Shown: positions 1-8,719, counted from the stretch's first letter. The stretch is 44,388 nt of DNA from JBBSBY01 sp038250835 (GCA_038250835.1 JBBSBY010000022.1:1-44388); one strand, 5' to 3'. The notes: a model not told the origin generated them from the letters alone. Made by a program: numbers and translations.

Positions 1-498
1 CAGCTCTTCGGCTTTTTGCGCCCACTCCAAGAGATCGACACCCGTCATTGTTCTGCCGCCGTGAATGGAAATTTCGAATCCTGACGGAGTATTGGGGCTC
101 TTTCTTGCGTCTATGGCAACCACAATACATTGGCTCCCGAACATGAGGGATGCTTCCTTTAGAATTTCAGGGTTCTGCACCGCTGCCGTATTTATGGAAA
201 CCTTATCTGCGCCGGCGTTTAGTAGGTCGCGAATATCAGTCGTGGCTCTTATCCCACCGCCTACGGTCAAAGGCATAAATATTTCATCCGCCGTCCGGGC
301 GACGACATCGAGTATGATCCTGCGGGCTTGATGTGAAGCGGTAATGTCCAGAAAAACCAGCTCATCAGCGCCTTCTTTGTCATAAAATCTTGCGTTTTCC
401 ACTGGATCACCCGCATCCTGCAAATTCACGAAATTAACACCTTTGACGACGCGGCCGTCCTTTACGTCGAGGCAGGGAATAATTCTTTTAGCCAGCAT
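1..498 (-). CDS. hisF: Imidazole glycerol phosphate synthase, cyclase subunit HisF (3' end cut by window)
   Basis: HisF makes imidazole glycerol phosphate and AICAR from PRFAR, using ammonia from HisH, in histidine biosynthesis in the cytosol. The visible 166 residues begin MLAKRIIPCLDVKDGRVVKG, the typical HisF N-terminus with the catalytic Asp in the CLDVKDG strand. They continue through the phosphate-binding TVGGGIR segment, the NAGADKVSINTAA strand and a VVAIDARK strand. The reading frame is open to base 1, so the last third of the (beta/alpha)8 barrel is outside the window. The ATG at 496-498 lies 11 bases inside the end of hisA, which points to translational coupling. No strong Shine-Dalgarno is seen, as expected for a coupled start. 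Confidence 0.96.
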   Translation of the reverse strand, partial: MLAKRIIPCLDVKDGRVVKGVNFVNLQDAGDPVENARFYDKEGADELVFLDITASHQARRIILDVVARTADEIFMPLTVGGGIRATTDIRDLLNAGADKVSINTAAVQNPEILKEASLMFGSQCIVVAIDARKSPNTPSGFEISIHGGRTMTGVDLLEWAQKAEEL

Positions 499-1219
499 TT
501 TGCACCATCTGAATAGCGGTCTTAAGATTGATGGAGCCTTCGTACAAGGCTCTTCCGATAATTATTCCCATTACACCGGCGCTCTCCAATGGGACAATTT
601 TTTCAATGTCTTCATGGGTAGTCACCCCTCCGGAGAGTATCACCGGGGAGCGAAGCTCCTGAGCGAGTTCAAGGGTTGCGGGAATGTTCGGACCGGCCAT
701 CATACCGTCTCTCTCTATATCCGTATAAATGAATGCAAAAGGATTGAGATTATCGAACCGGCCGGCAAGTTCCAGGGCACCTATTTTAGTAGCCTCAGTC
801 CACCCCTGGACTGCGACGAAACCACTTTTTGCGTCTATTCCCACGGCGATCTTACCTGGGAATTCCTTAAGTAAACCCTCAACGCACGCCGGTTCCGTTG
901 CCGCAATGGTCCCCAGGATCACATTGGAGATTCCCACATCCAGGTACATGCGAATGGTCTCAGCGTGTCGAATCCCGCCGCCGAGTTGAATCGGCACGGA
1001 GCAAGCCTGGCAAATTGCTTTGATCTGTCTTAGATTAACAGGTTTTCCGTCCACCGAACCATCCAGGTCTACCACATGAATGCGTTTGGCCCCGGCAGCT
1101 TGCCACACCAGAGCTTGATCTGCCGGGTTGGTGTTGAAAATGACGGCGTCTTCCATTTTACCTTGACGGAGTCGAACGCACGCGCCGTCCTTGAGGTCAA
1201 TTGCGGGAATAATGATCAT
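488..1219 (-). CDS. hisA: Phosphoribosylformimino-5-aminoimidazole carboxamide ribotide isomerase HisA
   Basis: HisA is the ProFAR isomerase, the step before HisF in histidine synthesis. It is a (beta/alpha)8 barrel of 243 residues, normal for the family. The N-terminal strand IIIPAIDLKDG carries the catalytic base Asp. The second catalytic Asp is in YTDIERDGM in the middle of the protein, and the phosphate sites are QLGGGIR and the GGV/GRALYEG segments near the end. I chose ATG at 1219. A GTG two codons upstream (1225) is also possible, and an AGGTG lies 10 bases before the ATG and 4 before the GTG. The gene overlaps hisF by 11 bases, so the two are one operon read leftwards. Confidence 0.96.
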   Translation of the reverse strand: MIIIPAIDLKDGACVRLRQGKMEDAVIFNTNPADQALVWQAAGAKRIHVVDLDGSVDGKPVNLRQIKAICQACSVPIQLGGGIRHAETIRMYLDVGISNVILGTIAATEPACVEGLLKEFPGKIAVGIDAKSGFVAVQGWTEATKIGALELAGRFDNLNPFAFIYTDIERDGMMAGPNIPATLELAQELRSPVILSGGVTTHEDIEKIVPLESAGVMGIIIGRALYEGSINLKTAIQMVQNAG

Positions 1220-1451
1220 GTCCACTGTTCACCTGTGAAGGGATAGAGGCATTGCTAAACGCCGATGAACTGAATTTTATACCACAAAGTGTGTTGAAGA
1301 TGAAATGCCGGAAATTTTCATGGGCAAAGACAATGCCCCTAAATCCAGCTCGTCAGGCAGGCTTTTATCTCGAGTAGCGATGTCTTTGAAGAAGCGTTGG
1401 TGATTGTGGACTCAAGCAGCCTTCCATAGAATCCCGGAGTCCAAGAGAACC

Positions 1452-1480
1452 AAAAAAGCCCCCGTTTGGGGGCTTTTTTT
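1452..1480. terminator. Bidirectional rho-independent terminator
   Basis: A GCCCCC/GGGGGC stem with a GTTT loop is flanked by A6 on the left and T8 on the right, so it has a U-tract when read from either strand. It ends the leftward proline-rich gene at 1495 and would block readthrough into hisA. Confidence 0.9.
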
Positions 1481-1494
1481 CGTCAATCCGCTGA

Positions 1495-1866
1495 TTATTC
1501 AACCGGCAGATAGTATACGAATGGGGGCCAGGGCACAATGAACTTCCACATGGGAACTGCCACAGGCATCGGGGGGGGGCCGGCCGGACCACACATCATC
1601 GGGGGCGGACATACGGGAGCGGCAGGCTGGGGATACTGCATTTTAACTTCAATAGAAGTAGTCAGTTTCTTTGGTTTAATGGGCATAACCTTTGGAGGCG
1701 GCGGAGCGCAATTACCACCGATACAAGCGGGGGGAGCGGCAGCCGGCATCACCATTGGTTGGGGAGCGGCGATTGCTCCCATATTCGTGGTCCCGGCCCA
1801 CACCATGCTCGCCGCGGCTATGACGGCAATCAGGGTGATTCCGAGGAGACCTAACTTTTTAACCAT
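1495..1866 (-). CDS. Small secreted proline-rich protein
   Basis: This 123-residue protein has no family that I recognise. The N-terminus MVKKLGLLGITLIAVIAAAS followed by MVWAG is a clear Sec signal peptide, with likely cleavage after WAG, so the product is exported. The mature part is dominated by Pro, Ala and Met, with PPPP and PPPMP runs and Cys pairs (ACIGGNCAP, VCPPPMMCGP), and ends in aromatic residues (WPPFVYYLPVE). ATG at 1866 is chosen because AAAGGAGG sits 8 bases upstream; a TTG two codons earlier is unlikely. The start region closely matches that of the next gene (2450), so the two may be paralogues or coregulated. A terminator follows at 1452-1480. The function is unknown; a cell-envelope structural role is a guess. 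Confidence 0.75.
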   Translation of the reverse strand: MVKKLGLLGITLIAVIAAASMVWAGTTNMGAIAAPQPMVMPAAAPPACIGGNCAPPPPKVMPIKPKKLTTSIEVKMQYPQPAAPVCPPPMMCGPAGPPPMPVAVPMWKFIVPWPPFVYYLPVE

Positions 1867-1943
1867 ACCCAAATCCTCCTTTCGACAAACTCAATATATC
1901 TGAGATAACTTTTCTTTACAGCCTCACAATATACCTAGGCAGC

Positions 1944-2450
1944 TTACTTCGTAACTTTCATCGGCATAGGAGGAGGCGGCGCCATGGGGACGGGACCGCA
2001 AGCCGGTTTCGTCTTCACATAGTTAGCCTTTACGTATACGCAGCGGGGCACTTTGTGGGTCTTGCAGCAGGGGTCCATGAAATTGTCAAAATGCTCATTC
2101 TGGACTTCGACTGCAGGCACGAGCCACTCATAGCGACCAACAGCGATGGGGTTGGGGAAAGTCTGGGGGTTGCCATAGAAAGCCAACGGAGTGCGCGGCC
2201 ATGCAACACCAGCTAGATAGGGAGCAACGACTCTCACCTTGCGAATTTGAGCAGGCACAGGAACGATTTCTTCCTTTACCGCTGAATACTTGGTAGCAGC
2301 CGGCCCACAAACGGGAGGTAGTCCCGGAGGTCTCGGCATATACTGTGCGCAGCCGGGAGCGCCCACCGGACCGCCAGCCATTGATATCAGTGTGCTAGCG
2401 CCGCACAATGCGAGAACCATGAGGCTCAGAACAAACAAACGTTTAACCAT
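1944..2450 (-). CDS. Small secreted proline-rich protein (related to the gene at 1495)
   Basis: This is a 168-residue protein of unknown function. It starts with a signal peptide (MVKRLFVLSLMVLALCGAST, then LISMAGG). The mature part has a Pro-rich head (YMPRPPGLPPVCGP), a less biased middle (about residues 55-130), a DPCCKTHKVPRC Cys cluster and a Pro/Met tail (CGPVPMAPPPPMPMKVTK). The tail resembles the CGPAGPPPMPV stretch of the protein at 1495. The Shine-Dalgarno GAAAGGAGG precedes the ATG by 9-10 bases, in almost the same leader as the neighbour. A 77-base gap separates the genes, so they could be cotranscribed or form a duplicated pair. The Cys content suggests disulfides or metal binding in the periplasm; this is inference. 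Confidence 0.75.
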   Translation of the reverse strand: MVKRLFVLSLMVLALCGASTLISMAGGPVGAPGCAQYMPRPPGLPPVCGPAATKYSAVKEEIVPVPAQIRKVRVVAPYLAGVAWPRTPLAFYGNPQTFPNPIAVGRYEWLVPAVEVQNEHFDNFMDPCCKTHKVPRCVYVKANYVKTKPACGPVPMAPPPPMPMKVTK

Positions 2451-2812
2451 ACCCTCAATCCTCCTTTCAACAGTTACTCCCCGAGGAGGGAGACCCGTAA
2501 AAAAACATTCCCGGATAAAAAATCCGATATTAGTCCGGAATGTATCTTTGGTAACAAATCAGCCGTTTAATGTCAAGCTATTTTTTAGCCTTGACTACCA
2601 TTGCCTTTTCGCCCGACCCGCATACAAAGCCTCTGCGATCTCTTCCCTGGGCCGCCGGGCGCCCGCAAACAATATGTTGCGGCATGTGTCACGATACTTC
2701 TACTTTAAGCTAAAACAATCTTATTGTCTTGATTATCTACCAGACGGCAACATTCAAGTCAAGGTTTTTTTAGCTGTATATGCCGCCTTTCACCGATTAA
2801 ATATTTAAAAGT
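2451..2812. other. Gene-free stretch with two inverted repeats (candidate leader or operator)
   Basis: No plausible gene is seen. Two inverted repeats are visible. One is ACATTCCCGGA...TCCGGAATGT at 2505-2543, with 10 pairs around an AT-rich loop. The other is GTCAAG...CTTGAC around a T-run at 2572-2595. They lie 55-145 bases upstream of the proline-rich gene at 2450, where its promoter or 5' leader should be. Their role is inferred from position only. Confidence 0.4.
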
Positions 2813-3565
2813 TTAAATCATTCCATACCCGCCGTCCACACATAACACTTGTCCAGTAATGTAATCGGATTCATTTGACGCAAGAAAAACAAAGGCGGGG
2901 CTTATATCTTCGGCTTTTGCAAATCTTTTCAGCAAAATTCTGTTCATATAAATTTCCGTTAATTTTTCATCCGAGCGGATCTTTTCAGTCATGTCGGTTT
3001 CGACAATGCCCAGAGAAATAACATTGGCGCAAACATTGTAGCGAGCCATTTCACGAGCCACACTCTTGGTTAGACTCAAAATCCCCCCTTTGGCGGCTGC
3101 ATAGTTGACTTGCCCCACAGTGCCCACCAATCCGGCTACAGAACTGACGTTGATGACTTTTCCGTAGTTTTGTTCTTTAAAATGTTTAAAAGCGGCCTGA
3201 ATGCACAGAAAAGGGCCCTTTAGATGCGCGTCCAGTACTGCATTCCAGTCCGCCTCGGCCATTTTGTGGATCATCGCGGGGCGCGTGAAACCCGCGTTGT
3301 TGACGACTATATCCACCCTTCCAAAGGTTTCCTTGGCTACGGCAATCATGGCCTCTACCTGGTCCTTAGATGAAACATCCGCTTTCACGGCAATGGATTT
3401 GCGACCCATCGAACGGATTTGTTCAACCACTTCCTGAGCCGGCCCTTCCTTAGACGTAAAATTCACCAGGACATCCGCGCCCTCCTTTGCGTAAGCCAAG
3501 GCTACGTTACGTCCCACTCCTCTGCTGCTCCCGGTAACAACGGCAGCTTTCCCTGAAAGTCTCAT
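2813..3565 (-). CDS. Short-chain dehydrogenase/reductase, 3-oxoacyl-[ACP] or acyl-CoA reductase type
   Basis: This 250-residue classical SDR probably reduces a 3-oxoacyl thioester or oxidises a 3-hydroxyacyl-CoA with NAD(P). The Rossmann motif TGSSRGVG is at residues 11-18, NNAG at 89-92, the catalytic Ser at about 142 (INVSSVAG), and Tyr155/Lys159 in YAAAK. The C-terminus VDGGYGMI is typical of FabG-like enzymes. The ATG at 3565 follows AAGGGAGG with good spacing; the open frame runs further upstream but lacks conserved sequence. The gene stands alone rather than in a fab cluster. With the acyl-CoA dehydrogenase nearby, a role in acyl-CoA breakdown is as likely as fatty acid synthesis. Exact substrate unknown. 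Confidence 0.88.
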   Translation of the reverse strand: MRLSGKAAVVTGSSRGVGRNVALAYAKEGADVLVNFTSKEGPAQEVVEQIRSMGRKSIAVKADVSSKDQVEAMIAVAKETFGRVDIVVNNAGFTRPAMIHKMAEADWNAVLDAHLKGPFLCIQAAFKHFKEQNYGKVINVSSVAGLVGTVGQVNYAAAKGGILSLTKSVAREMARYNVCANVISLGIVETDMTEKIRSDEKLTEIYMNRILLKRFAKAEDISPAFVFLASNESDYITGQVLCVDGGYGMI

Positions 3566-3816
3566 GTCGCCTCCCTTGGGCATGTTCATGCTTAATAACT
3601 TGAAGAATATACCAAGTTTTCGGAATAGTGAACTACAAAGACCCTGAGTTTGATTATGAGCATAAGTACCAAGGCTAAAATTGGTAGGCCAGGGATTCAC
3701 GGGAGAGAATGTCTGGGATAGACTTCGGATCTCAATTGCATGCCCATTGCGGAGGGGAACCCGCACGAGAGACAATGATAAGCTCTTCAATCAGTTGGCT
3801 ACCCGAACTATTAACA

Positions 3817-4044
3817 GCTATAAATCTTCATCATGCATTCTGAGCTTATCATCGTCATTCCAGCCCAAGACTGGAATCCAGAAAGATCTGAGTCCCAAAG
3901 TCGGCATCCAGAAAAAGCTAAGAAAATTCTGGATTCCAAGTTTCATTGGAATGACGGGAAAAGAAGACAATCAACGAAATCCGTAGCAGGTTTTGCGACG
4001 ACCGGTCAGCGGCCTTATTCGATGAAACTTCGAGAAATCCTAAA
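3817..4044. repeat. Dispersed palindromic repeat, copy 1 (MITE/REP-like)
   Basis: The outer left end is GCTATAAA-TCTTCATCATGCATTC, followed by GAGCTTATCATCGTCATTCC. The inner part has imperfect inverted ends: GTCATTCCAG...GGAATCCAG (3855-3882) against CTGGATTCCA...GGAATGAC (3929-3955). The outer right end is GAAACTTCGAGAAATCCTAAA. The same ends recur at 9610, 17307, 21069 and partly 40157. It is non-coding and carries no transposase. Confidence 0.75.
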
Positions 4045-4183
4045 CGCGCTTGGCTAGGACTATGGACAAGGCGCCCTTCCTACAGAATTTTTGAAAGCGC
4101 CAAGAAGGCGCGCCTATAATGCGGCGCCGTACAAAAAAATAGCCCCGAGAACTTTGCCTCGAGGCGTGAAAGGAGGTATGGAT

Positions 4184-4288
4184 ATGGGTTATAGTGCTTG
4201 GTTGCGCCGCACTAATCATGCCGCATGGGCTGCCGTTATGCGGATTATATCTAAATGGATTGTGCGGGATCGCTTTTTTTTCACATAA
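4184..4288 (+). CDS. Possible 34-residue small protein
   Basis: This is a weak candidate. An AGGAGG at 4171-4176 lies 7 bases before the ATG, an unusually good Shine-Dalgarno for intergenic DNA. The product begins MGYSAWLRRTNHAAW and ends RDRFFFT. It is basic and amphipathic, without a recognisable domain or signal peptide. The start context (GGAGG-TATGGAT-ATG) resembles that of the outer-membrane protein gene at 18603. It could equally be chance, or the decayed start of a larger gene. The rest of the gene-free stretch 3566-4366, outside this and the repeat, shows nothing else. Confidence 0.25.
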   Translation: MGYSAWLRRTNHAAWAAVMRIISKWIVRDRFFFT

Positions 4289-4366
4289 ACCCTATTCGAT
4301 AAGACAGGATGTAATAGAAAAGGTTCCGAGTTTTTTATATTTATCGACAAAACTTTTCATCATCAT

Positions 4367-4909
4367 CTACGGCGCGTATACCACCACCAAAAGCTTTGTC
4401 TCAGTATCGATTAAATTCCTCAAAGTGTGCTGATCCGCGGAATTGAAGTGGAGAGATTCCCCGGTTTTTATTATATTATTGGTGTCTTTTACCTGAATTT
4501 CGGCTTCACCGTCCAAACAGTAAACGAATTCTTCACCTTCATGTTGGTAGGCTACGCGCTCATGTTCTTTTTTGGGATCAAGTGTTATTAAATACGCCCA
4601 AAGGTGCTTGTCTTCCGAATCAGGGGTAAGATTTTGATATGAATACGCCCTGGTGCGTTTGGAGTAGCTTTTACGTCTTTCCTTCTTTTTTGCTTCACCC
4701 AGCAATGAAGATGAATCAATTTTAAGAGCTCGTGATATCTGAATTAAAAATCCCACTGGAGGCGCCGTTTTACCATTCTCGACCTCTTGTAAATATTCCG
4801 GAGCGTATCCCGTTTTATGGGCCAACGCGTCCAGTTCAATATCTTGGGCTTCCCTCATTTTACGAATACGGTCACCGAGGCTTTCGGATTTGACGGCTTT
4901 TTTTGCCAT
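4367..4909 (-). CDS. XRE-family transcriptional regulator with C-terminal cupin domain
   Basis: This is a 180-residue DNA-binding regulator. Residues 8-62 form a helix-turn-helix of Cro/C1 type (GDRIRKMREAQDIELDALAH, then TGYAPEYLQEVENGKT). After a basic linker, residues about 105-180 form a cupin barrel (HEGEEFVYCLDGEAEIQV, then GESLHFNSADQHTLRN) that in this family senses a small ligand. The ATG at 4909 has AAGGAG 7 bases upstream; an alternative start upstream adds 16 unlikely residues. It lies 53 bases downstream of the acyl-CoA dehydrogenase gene on the same strand, so it may be cotranscribed and may control fatty or amino acid catabolism. The ligand is unknown. Confidence 0.88.
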   Translation of the reverse strand: MAKKAVKSESLGDRIRKMREAQDIELDALAHKTGYAPEYLQEVENGKTAPPVGFLIQISRALKIDSSSLLGEAKKKERRKSYSKRTRAYSYQNLTPDSEDKHLWAYLITLDPKKEHERVAYQHEGEEFVYCLDGEAEIQVKDTNNIIKTGESLHFNSADQHTLRNLIDTETKLLVVVYAP

Positions 4910-4962
4910 TTCCGGACTCCTTCCCACTTCCTGGATGCGGTCTGTTCTAGTCGACAATTACT

Positions 4963-6129
4963 TTAGTATGTATCCGGCCTTTTCTTGCCCTTGTATTTTC
5001 CGAGTTCTCGGGCAATAACGACCCTTTGAATCTGATTCGTCCCTTCAAAAATCTGAGCTACCTTTGCGAAGCGCATGTACATTTCTACCGGGTACGACTT
5101 CATGTACCCGTATCCCCCCAGAATTTGTACGGCTTCAGTTGTGACGCGCATGGCCATGTCGGTAGCAAAACGCTTACCCATTGCCGCTTCCATCACAGAC
5201 GATTCGCCTTTGTCCATCAGATACGCGGCTCGATAGATCAGAAGGCGCGCAGCCTCTAAATCGGTGGCGAGATCCGCAATCAGAAATTGCAATCCTTGAA
5301 AACTGTATATCGGTTTTCCGAATTGCTGGCGTTTGTGCGCATAGCTTATGGCGTAATCCAACGCCTGCTGAGCCAACCCCGTGGAGCATGCGCCTATGCT
5401 GACTCTGCCGCCGTTTAACGCAGTGAGGGCCATGTTAAGGCCCTTCCCTTCCTCTCCTATGAGATTACCGGCAGGGATAAAGCAATCGTCGAAGTGCAGC
5501 TCAGTCGTGGGCGAGGCATTCAAGCCCATCTTAGCCTCGTGGGGTCCAAAGGAAAAACCCGCTGTTCCTTTTTCAACCACAATGGCGCTGATCCCCTTTT
5601 GCTTTAGCTCCTCGTCCGTTCTCACCATAACAGCGTAAAGATCGGCAACTTCGCCGCTTGTAACGTATAATTTTGTGCCGTTCACTATATAACCGCCGTC
5701 GGTCTTTTTCGCGGTCGTAGAAAGGGCGCCGGCGTCGGAGCCCGCGTCCGCCTCGGTAAGGGAATAGGCGCCCAACATCTCCCCAAGAGCGAGCGGTTTA
5801 GCCCATTTTTCTCTCTGTTCTTCATTCCCATACTGGTAGATGAGATTGGCAACCATATTATGAACGCTTACATAAACTGCCGTGGCGAAACAGCCTTTCG
5901 CCAGTTCCTCGAAAATGATCGCCGCGGTTAGGCGTCCTACGCCTGTTCCGCCGTATTCCTCGGGAACATACAATCCGGTAAAGTCCAACTCGCCCATCTT
6001 GTCAAACGCTTCCCTCGAGAATGCGCATGATTCCTCCCATTCCCTCGCATTGGGCATTAATTCCTTATTGGCGAAGTCTCTGGCGGCCTTTCTAATAAGA
6101 CGCTGTTCATTGCTCAGCTTAAAATCCAT
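4963..6129 (-). CDS. Acyl-CoA dehydrogenase
   Basis: This is a cytosolic FAD enzyme that makes the alpha,beta double bond in acyl-CoA thioesters and passes electrons to ETF. It is 388 residues, normal length. Features are the N-terminal helical domain (LSNEQRLIRKAARDFANKEL), the flavin/substrate motif YSLTEADAGSD at 122-132, YVTSG at 155-159, RQQFGKPI at 268-274, and the catalytic Glu at 362 in FEGTNQIQR near the C-terminus. It therefore belongs to the short/medium-chain type, as in butyryl-, glutaryl- or benzylsuccinyl-CoA dehydrogenases; the substrate cannot be read from sequence. The ATG at 6129 follows GGAGA by 6 bases. No etfAB is adjacent, but the Tmc/Hdr-like complex at 24 kb could be a quinone-linked electron acceptor (inference). 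Confidence 0.93.
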   Translation of the reverse strand: MDFKLSNEQRLIRKAARDFANKELMPNAREWEESCAFSREAFDKMGELDFTGLYVPEEYGGTGVGRLTAAIIFEELAKGCFATAVYVSVHNMVANLIYQYGNEEQREKWAKPLALGEMLGAYSLTEADAGSDAGALSTTAKKTDGGYIVNGTKLYVTSGEVADLYAVMVRTDEELKQKGISAIVVEKGTAGFSFGPHEAKMGLNASPTTELHFDDCFIPAGNLIGEEGKGLNMALTALNGGRVSIGACSTGLAQQALDYAISYAHKRQQFGKPIYSFQGLQFLIADLATDLEAARLLIYRAAYLMDKGESSVMEAAMGKRFATDMAMRVTTEAVQILGGYGYMKSYPVEMYMRFAKVAQIFEGTNQIQRVVIARELGKYKGKKRPDTY

Positions 6130-6416
6130 GTAAAGTCTCCTGAAACAGGATGTGAATTGCACAAGAAACGAAAAACCGAGAGGGATGATGATACTATCGG
6201 AAATAAATTATTACCGCCGATATAATGATCCAGTCAATTGAAATGTGTGATCACAATGGAAGGAGTGGGTAAATTCCGACACTTGCGGCGCCCTCGACGG
6301 CAGAATTCCCGGCGTGTAGTGTATAGCCTCGGATGGTTATATTTGAGTCGGGCAAAATGCCCGGTAAGAGACGCCTAAATACGTATCCTGAAGAATCAGC
6401 AAAAGGCGTTCTATTG

Positions 6417-7217
6417 CTAAACCAATTTCATAGCTGAACTTTGGAACGCCATTAAGGCGACTTCAATCCTCTTGAGTATGGCGCCGGCGCTTCCGAGCAT
6501 CAGGATATCGCTTACCTGCTTATGCATGGCGGAGGGCTCCATATTGATTTCGATCACGGTGGCGGGCGGATATTTCATCTTAACGGTCAGGGGGATCTGG
6601 GCCGCAGGATAGACCTGAAGCGACGTGCCCAGCACCAGCAATACGTCACATTTATGAGATTGGACCTGAGAAACCATCAGCGCTTTAGAGGGTATGGCCT
6701 CGCCGAAGAATACGGCGTCAGGTTTCATGAGACCGTTACATTTTTGACATCGCGGGATTTCCTCCTCACCGGAAGCGAGTCGATCTTCAACGTAAGAAAT
6801 AGGTTCAAGCGCTCTGCACTTCATGCAAACGGCTCTAAGTAGATTGCCGTGAAACTCTACGACTTCCACTGAGCCGGCCCTCTGGTGCAGATTATCTACA
6901 TTTTGAGTTATAACGGTCTTGACTATGCCTAATTGCTCCATCCGAGCAAGCGCATAATGAGCTTCATTCGGGTCGGCCGCAGCCATATTAAAATCACCGG
7001 ATTTTTTTAGAGATAAATGCATCCTCCAGAAGCGAGCCGGATTCTGCAAAAAACGATCAATAGAAAACTCACCGGGATCAATTTTGGTCCACAGCCCACC
7101 AGGACTTCTAAAATCGGGTATACCCGACTCAGTGCTTACTCCCGCGCCCGTCAGAGCTACCGTATTTTTAGAGTTCGCTAATAGTTCCGCTGTTCTTAGA
7201 ATCAGGTCTTCCATCAT
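6417..7217 (-). CDS. Sirtuin, NAD-dependent protein-lysine deacylase (CobB/Sir2)
   Basis: This 266-residue Sir2-family enzyme removes acyl groups from lysines using NAD, giving O-acyl-ADP-ribose. The NAD motif GAGVSTESGIPDFRS is at about 24-38, QNVDNLHQRAG at 105-115 and the catalytic His in FHGN at about 123. The zinc site has two Cys pairs, CMKC (131/134) and CQKC (157/160), then GTSLQVYPAAQIP. The start could be ATG 7217 or the adjacent ATG 7214; AGGAG gives better spacing to the latter. It is on the same strand as the acyl-CoA dehydrogenase, 287 bases upstream. In acyl-CoA-degrading bacteria sirtuins reverse non-enzymatic acylation of metabolic enzymes, which suits the neighbourhood. Confidence 0.94.
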   Translation of the reverse strand: MMEDLILRTAELLANSKNTVALTGAGVSTESGIPDFRSPGGLWTKIDPGEFSIDRFLQNPARFWRMHLSLKKSGDFNMAAADPNEAHYALARMEQLGIVKTVITQNVDNLHQRAGSVEVVEFHGNLLRAVCMKCRALEPISYVEDRLASGEEEIPRCQKCNGLMKPDAVFFGEAIPSKALMVSQVQSHKCDVLLVLGTSLQVYPAAQIPLTVKMKYPPATVIEINMEPSAMHKQVSDILMLGSAGAILKRIEVALMAFQSSAMKLV

Positions 7218-7379
7218 TTCTCCTGGGCGTCTTCCGGCGAATTGTGTTGCTGGGTATGGGCGTAGGATCATCCGAGGTGATATGAACCGAAGCCGATTTC
7301 TCTACGCGGTTACCAACTGATTTTAACCTTTTACGAGATCGGTCGCAAGGCTTTTTGACCGATCCCGATGGTTAATTGG

Positions 7380-8459
7380 CTAATATCGTGTATAATTCAG
7401 AGAATCTCGACGGAAAGCCTCGATTAATTCGGGCGTCAATGTCGGGCGAACCGTTTCGATGGTATCAAGAAATATATCCGTGTTTAGTTTGTAATCCCGT
7501 CCGAGGCTAAGCTCTTTTTCAAACGCCAGTTGCGCAACCTTCTGAAAAAGGTACTCTATATCCGCAGGCGTGAAAAACGGAGTCTTGGATATTATCAGAT
7601 CCACATCGACCTCCCCTTTATTCATATTTTTCAGATAGTGTTCAAGTATTGTCCTTCTTCCCTGGTCATCCAAACCGCCTACGGGGATTACGCAATCGAA
7701 TCTCCCGGGTCGCAACAGCGCAGCGTCAAGCTCCCCTATGTAATTGGTTGCGCAGATGAGCAGCATTTTGCTTTCGCGTCGTTTAAGCAGAGGAACTTGT
7801 TTGAGAAATTCATTTGTAATTGATTTATCCAATCTGGTAGCATGATCTCGGCTGGCGGCGATCTCTTCGAACTCATCTATAAACACTACGGCTTCGTCCA
7901 GATAAGAAACCTTTTCCATTAGTCGCTTGAGATTGGAGCCCATTCGATCCGCTCCGTCACTCATCAGATCACTGGGACTGATTTCCACGTACCACCATTT
8001 GAGCACGCCCGCCATGGCCTTTACAAAATGAGTCTTCCCAGTTCCGGGAGGGCCAAAGAAAATAATCGTTTTTGGCGGCGTTACTCCATGTTTTTCAGCA
8101 AGTTCCGTTTTCGTCAGGGGTAGAATTATGCGTTTGCCGACAATCTGCTTGGGAGGCTGGGATTCGGAAATGGTATCCCACACTGTTCCATCAATAAGTT
8201 GGGCGCCTAATTCGCTCAATATGCGCACGCGCTCGGATTTGTCTCGCGCTTCTTTCATCTCCTGGACATTCTCCAGAAAATCGAGACAAGCTATTTTTAT
8301 ACCGACATCTCGGCCGATTTTTTCAGAAAGGAACCATTTATGCTGTAGAATCTTTGCCCAAAGATCGCATGCTTTTTCAGGATCAACGGAGATTTCGCTA
8401 AGTTCGAGTATTCGGGTAACGCATTGCTCTGCGCTTGGGACATCACTAACTTTAATCAT
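7380..8459 (-). CDS. AAA+ ATPase of classical (FtsH/Cdc48-like) AAA type with unusual N-terminal domain
   Basis: This is a 359-residue protein. The AAA module spans about 105-330: Walker A GPPGTGKT at 136-143, Walker B VVFIDEFE at 191-198, sensor-1 Asn in CATN (239) and the second region of homology with arginines in LLRPGRFD (250, 253). There is no protease or membrane segment. Residues about 30-65 contain HKWFLSEKIGRDVG, which I remember from the C-terminal part of DUF4032 proteins; that link is unverified. ATG at 8459 has GGAGG 4 bases upstream. It is a solitary gene. It is likely a hexameric remodelling ATPase, but its client is unknown. Confidence 0.85.
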   Translation of the reverse strand: MIKVSDVPSAEQCVTRILELSEISVDPEKACDLWAKILQHKWFLSEKIGRDVGIKIACLDFLENVQEMKEARDKSERVRILSELGAQLIDGTVWDTISESQPPKQIVGKRIILPLTKTELAEKHGVTPPKTIIFFGPPGTGKTHFVKAMAGVLKWWYVEISPSDLMSDGADRMGSNLKRLMEKVSYLDEAVVFIDEFEEIAASRDHATRLDKSITNEFLKQVPLLKRRESKMLLICATNYIGELDAALLRPGRFDCVIPVGGLDDQGRRTILEHYLKNMNKGEVDVDLIISKTPFFTPADIEYLFQKVAQLAFEKELSLGRDYKLNTDIFLDTIETVRPTLTPELIEAFRRDSLNYTRY

Positions 8460-8719
8460 GGGTCCTCCATCTTAAACGGCGGCGGCAAAAATGTATGAAG
8501 CTACAAAAACACTGTTTTGTGCCGCCTGAAATCATGTGCTGTAACCCTTGAGAATCAGACCCGTAGATCCATAAAATTGGGCTTCAATCTCAAGGAATCG
8601 GTATAAATATAGTCTTGGGTTAAGAGAGTCAATAGCCCGGCGAAGTGTGTCCCGCCTAAAACCGCACTCGCAGTGTGTTACAGCGCATGCTGCGCTAAGG
8701 CGGCGCATTGGATGGAAAC

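Noticed and set aside
443..989. Plus-strand open frames across hisA and hisF
   Set aside because: hisA and hisF on the minus strand show full family motifs; the plus frames do not.
2290..2808. A 172-residue plus-strand frame antisense to the proline-rich gene
   Set aside because: It has no ribosome site and biased composition, and half of it mirrors the secreted-protein gene.
6349..6363. Hairpin CGGGCA-AAA-TGCCCG as terminator of the sirtuin gene
   Set aside because: Short stem and no U-tract, so the evidence is too weak.
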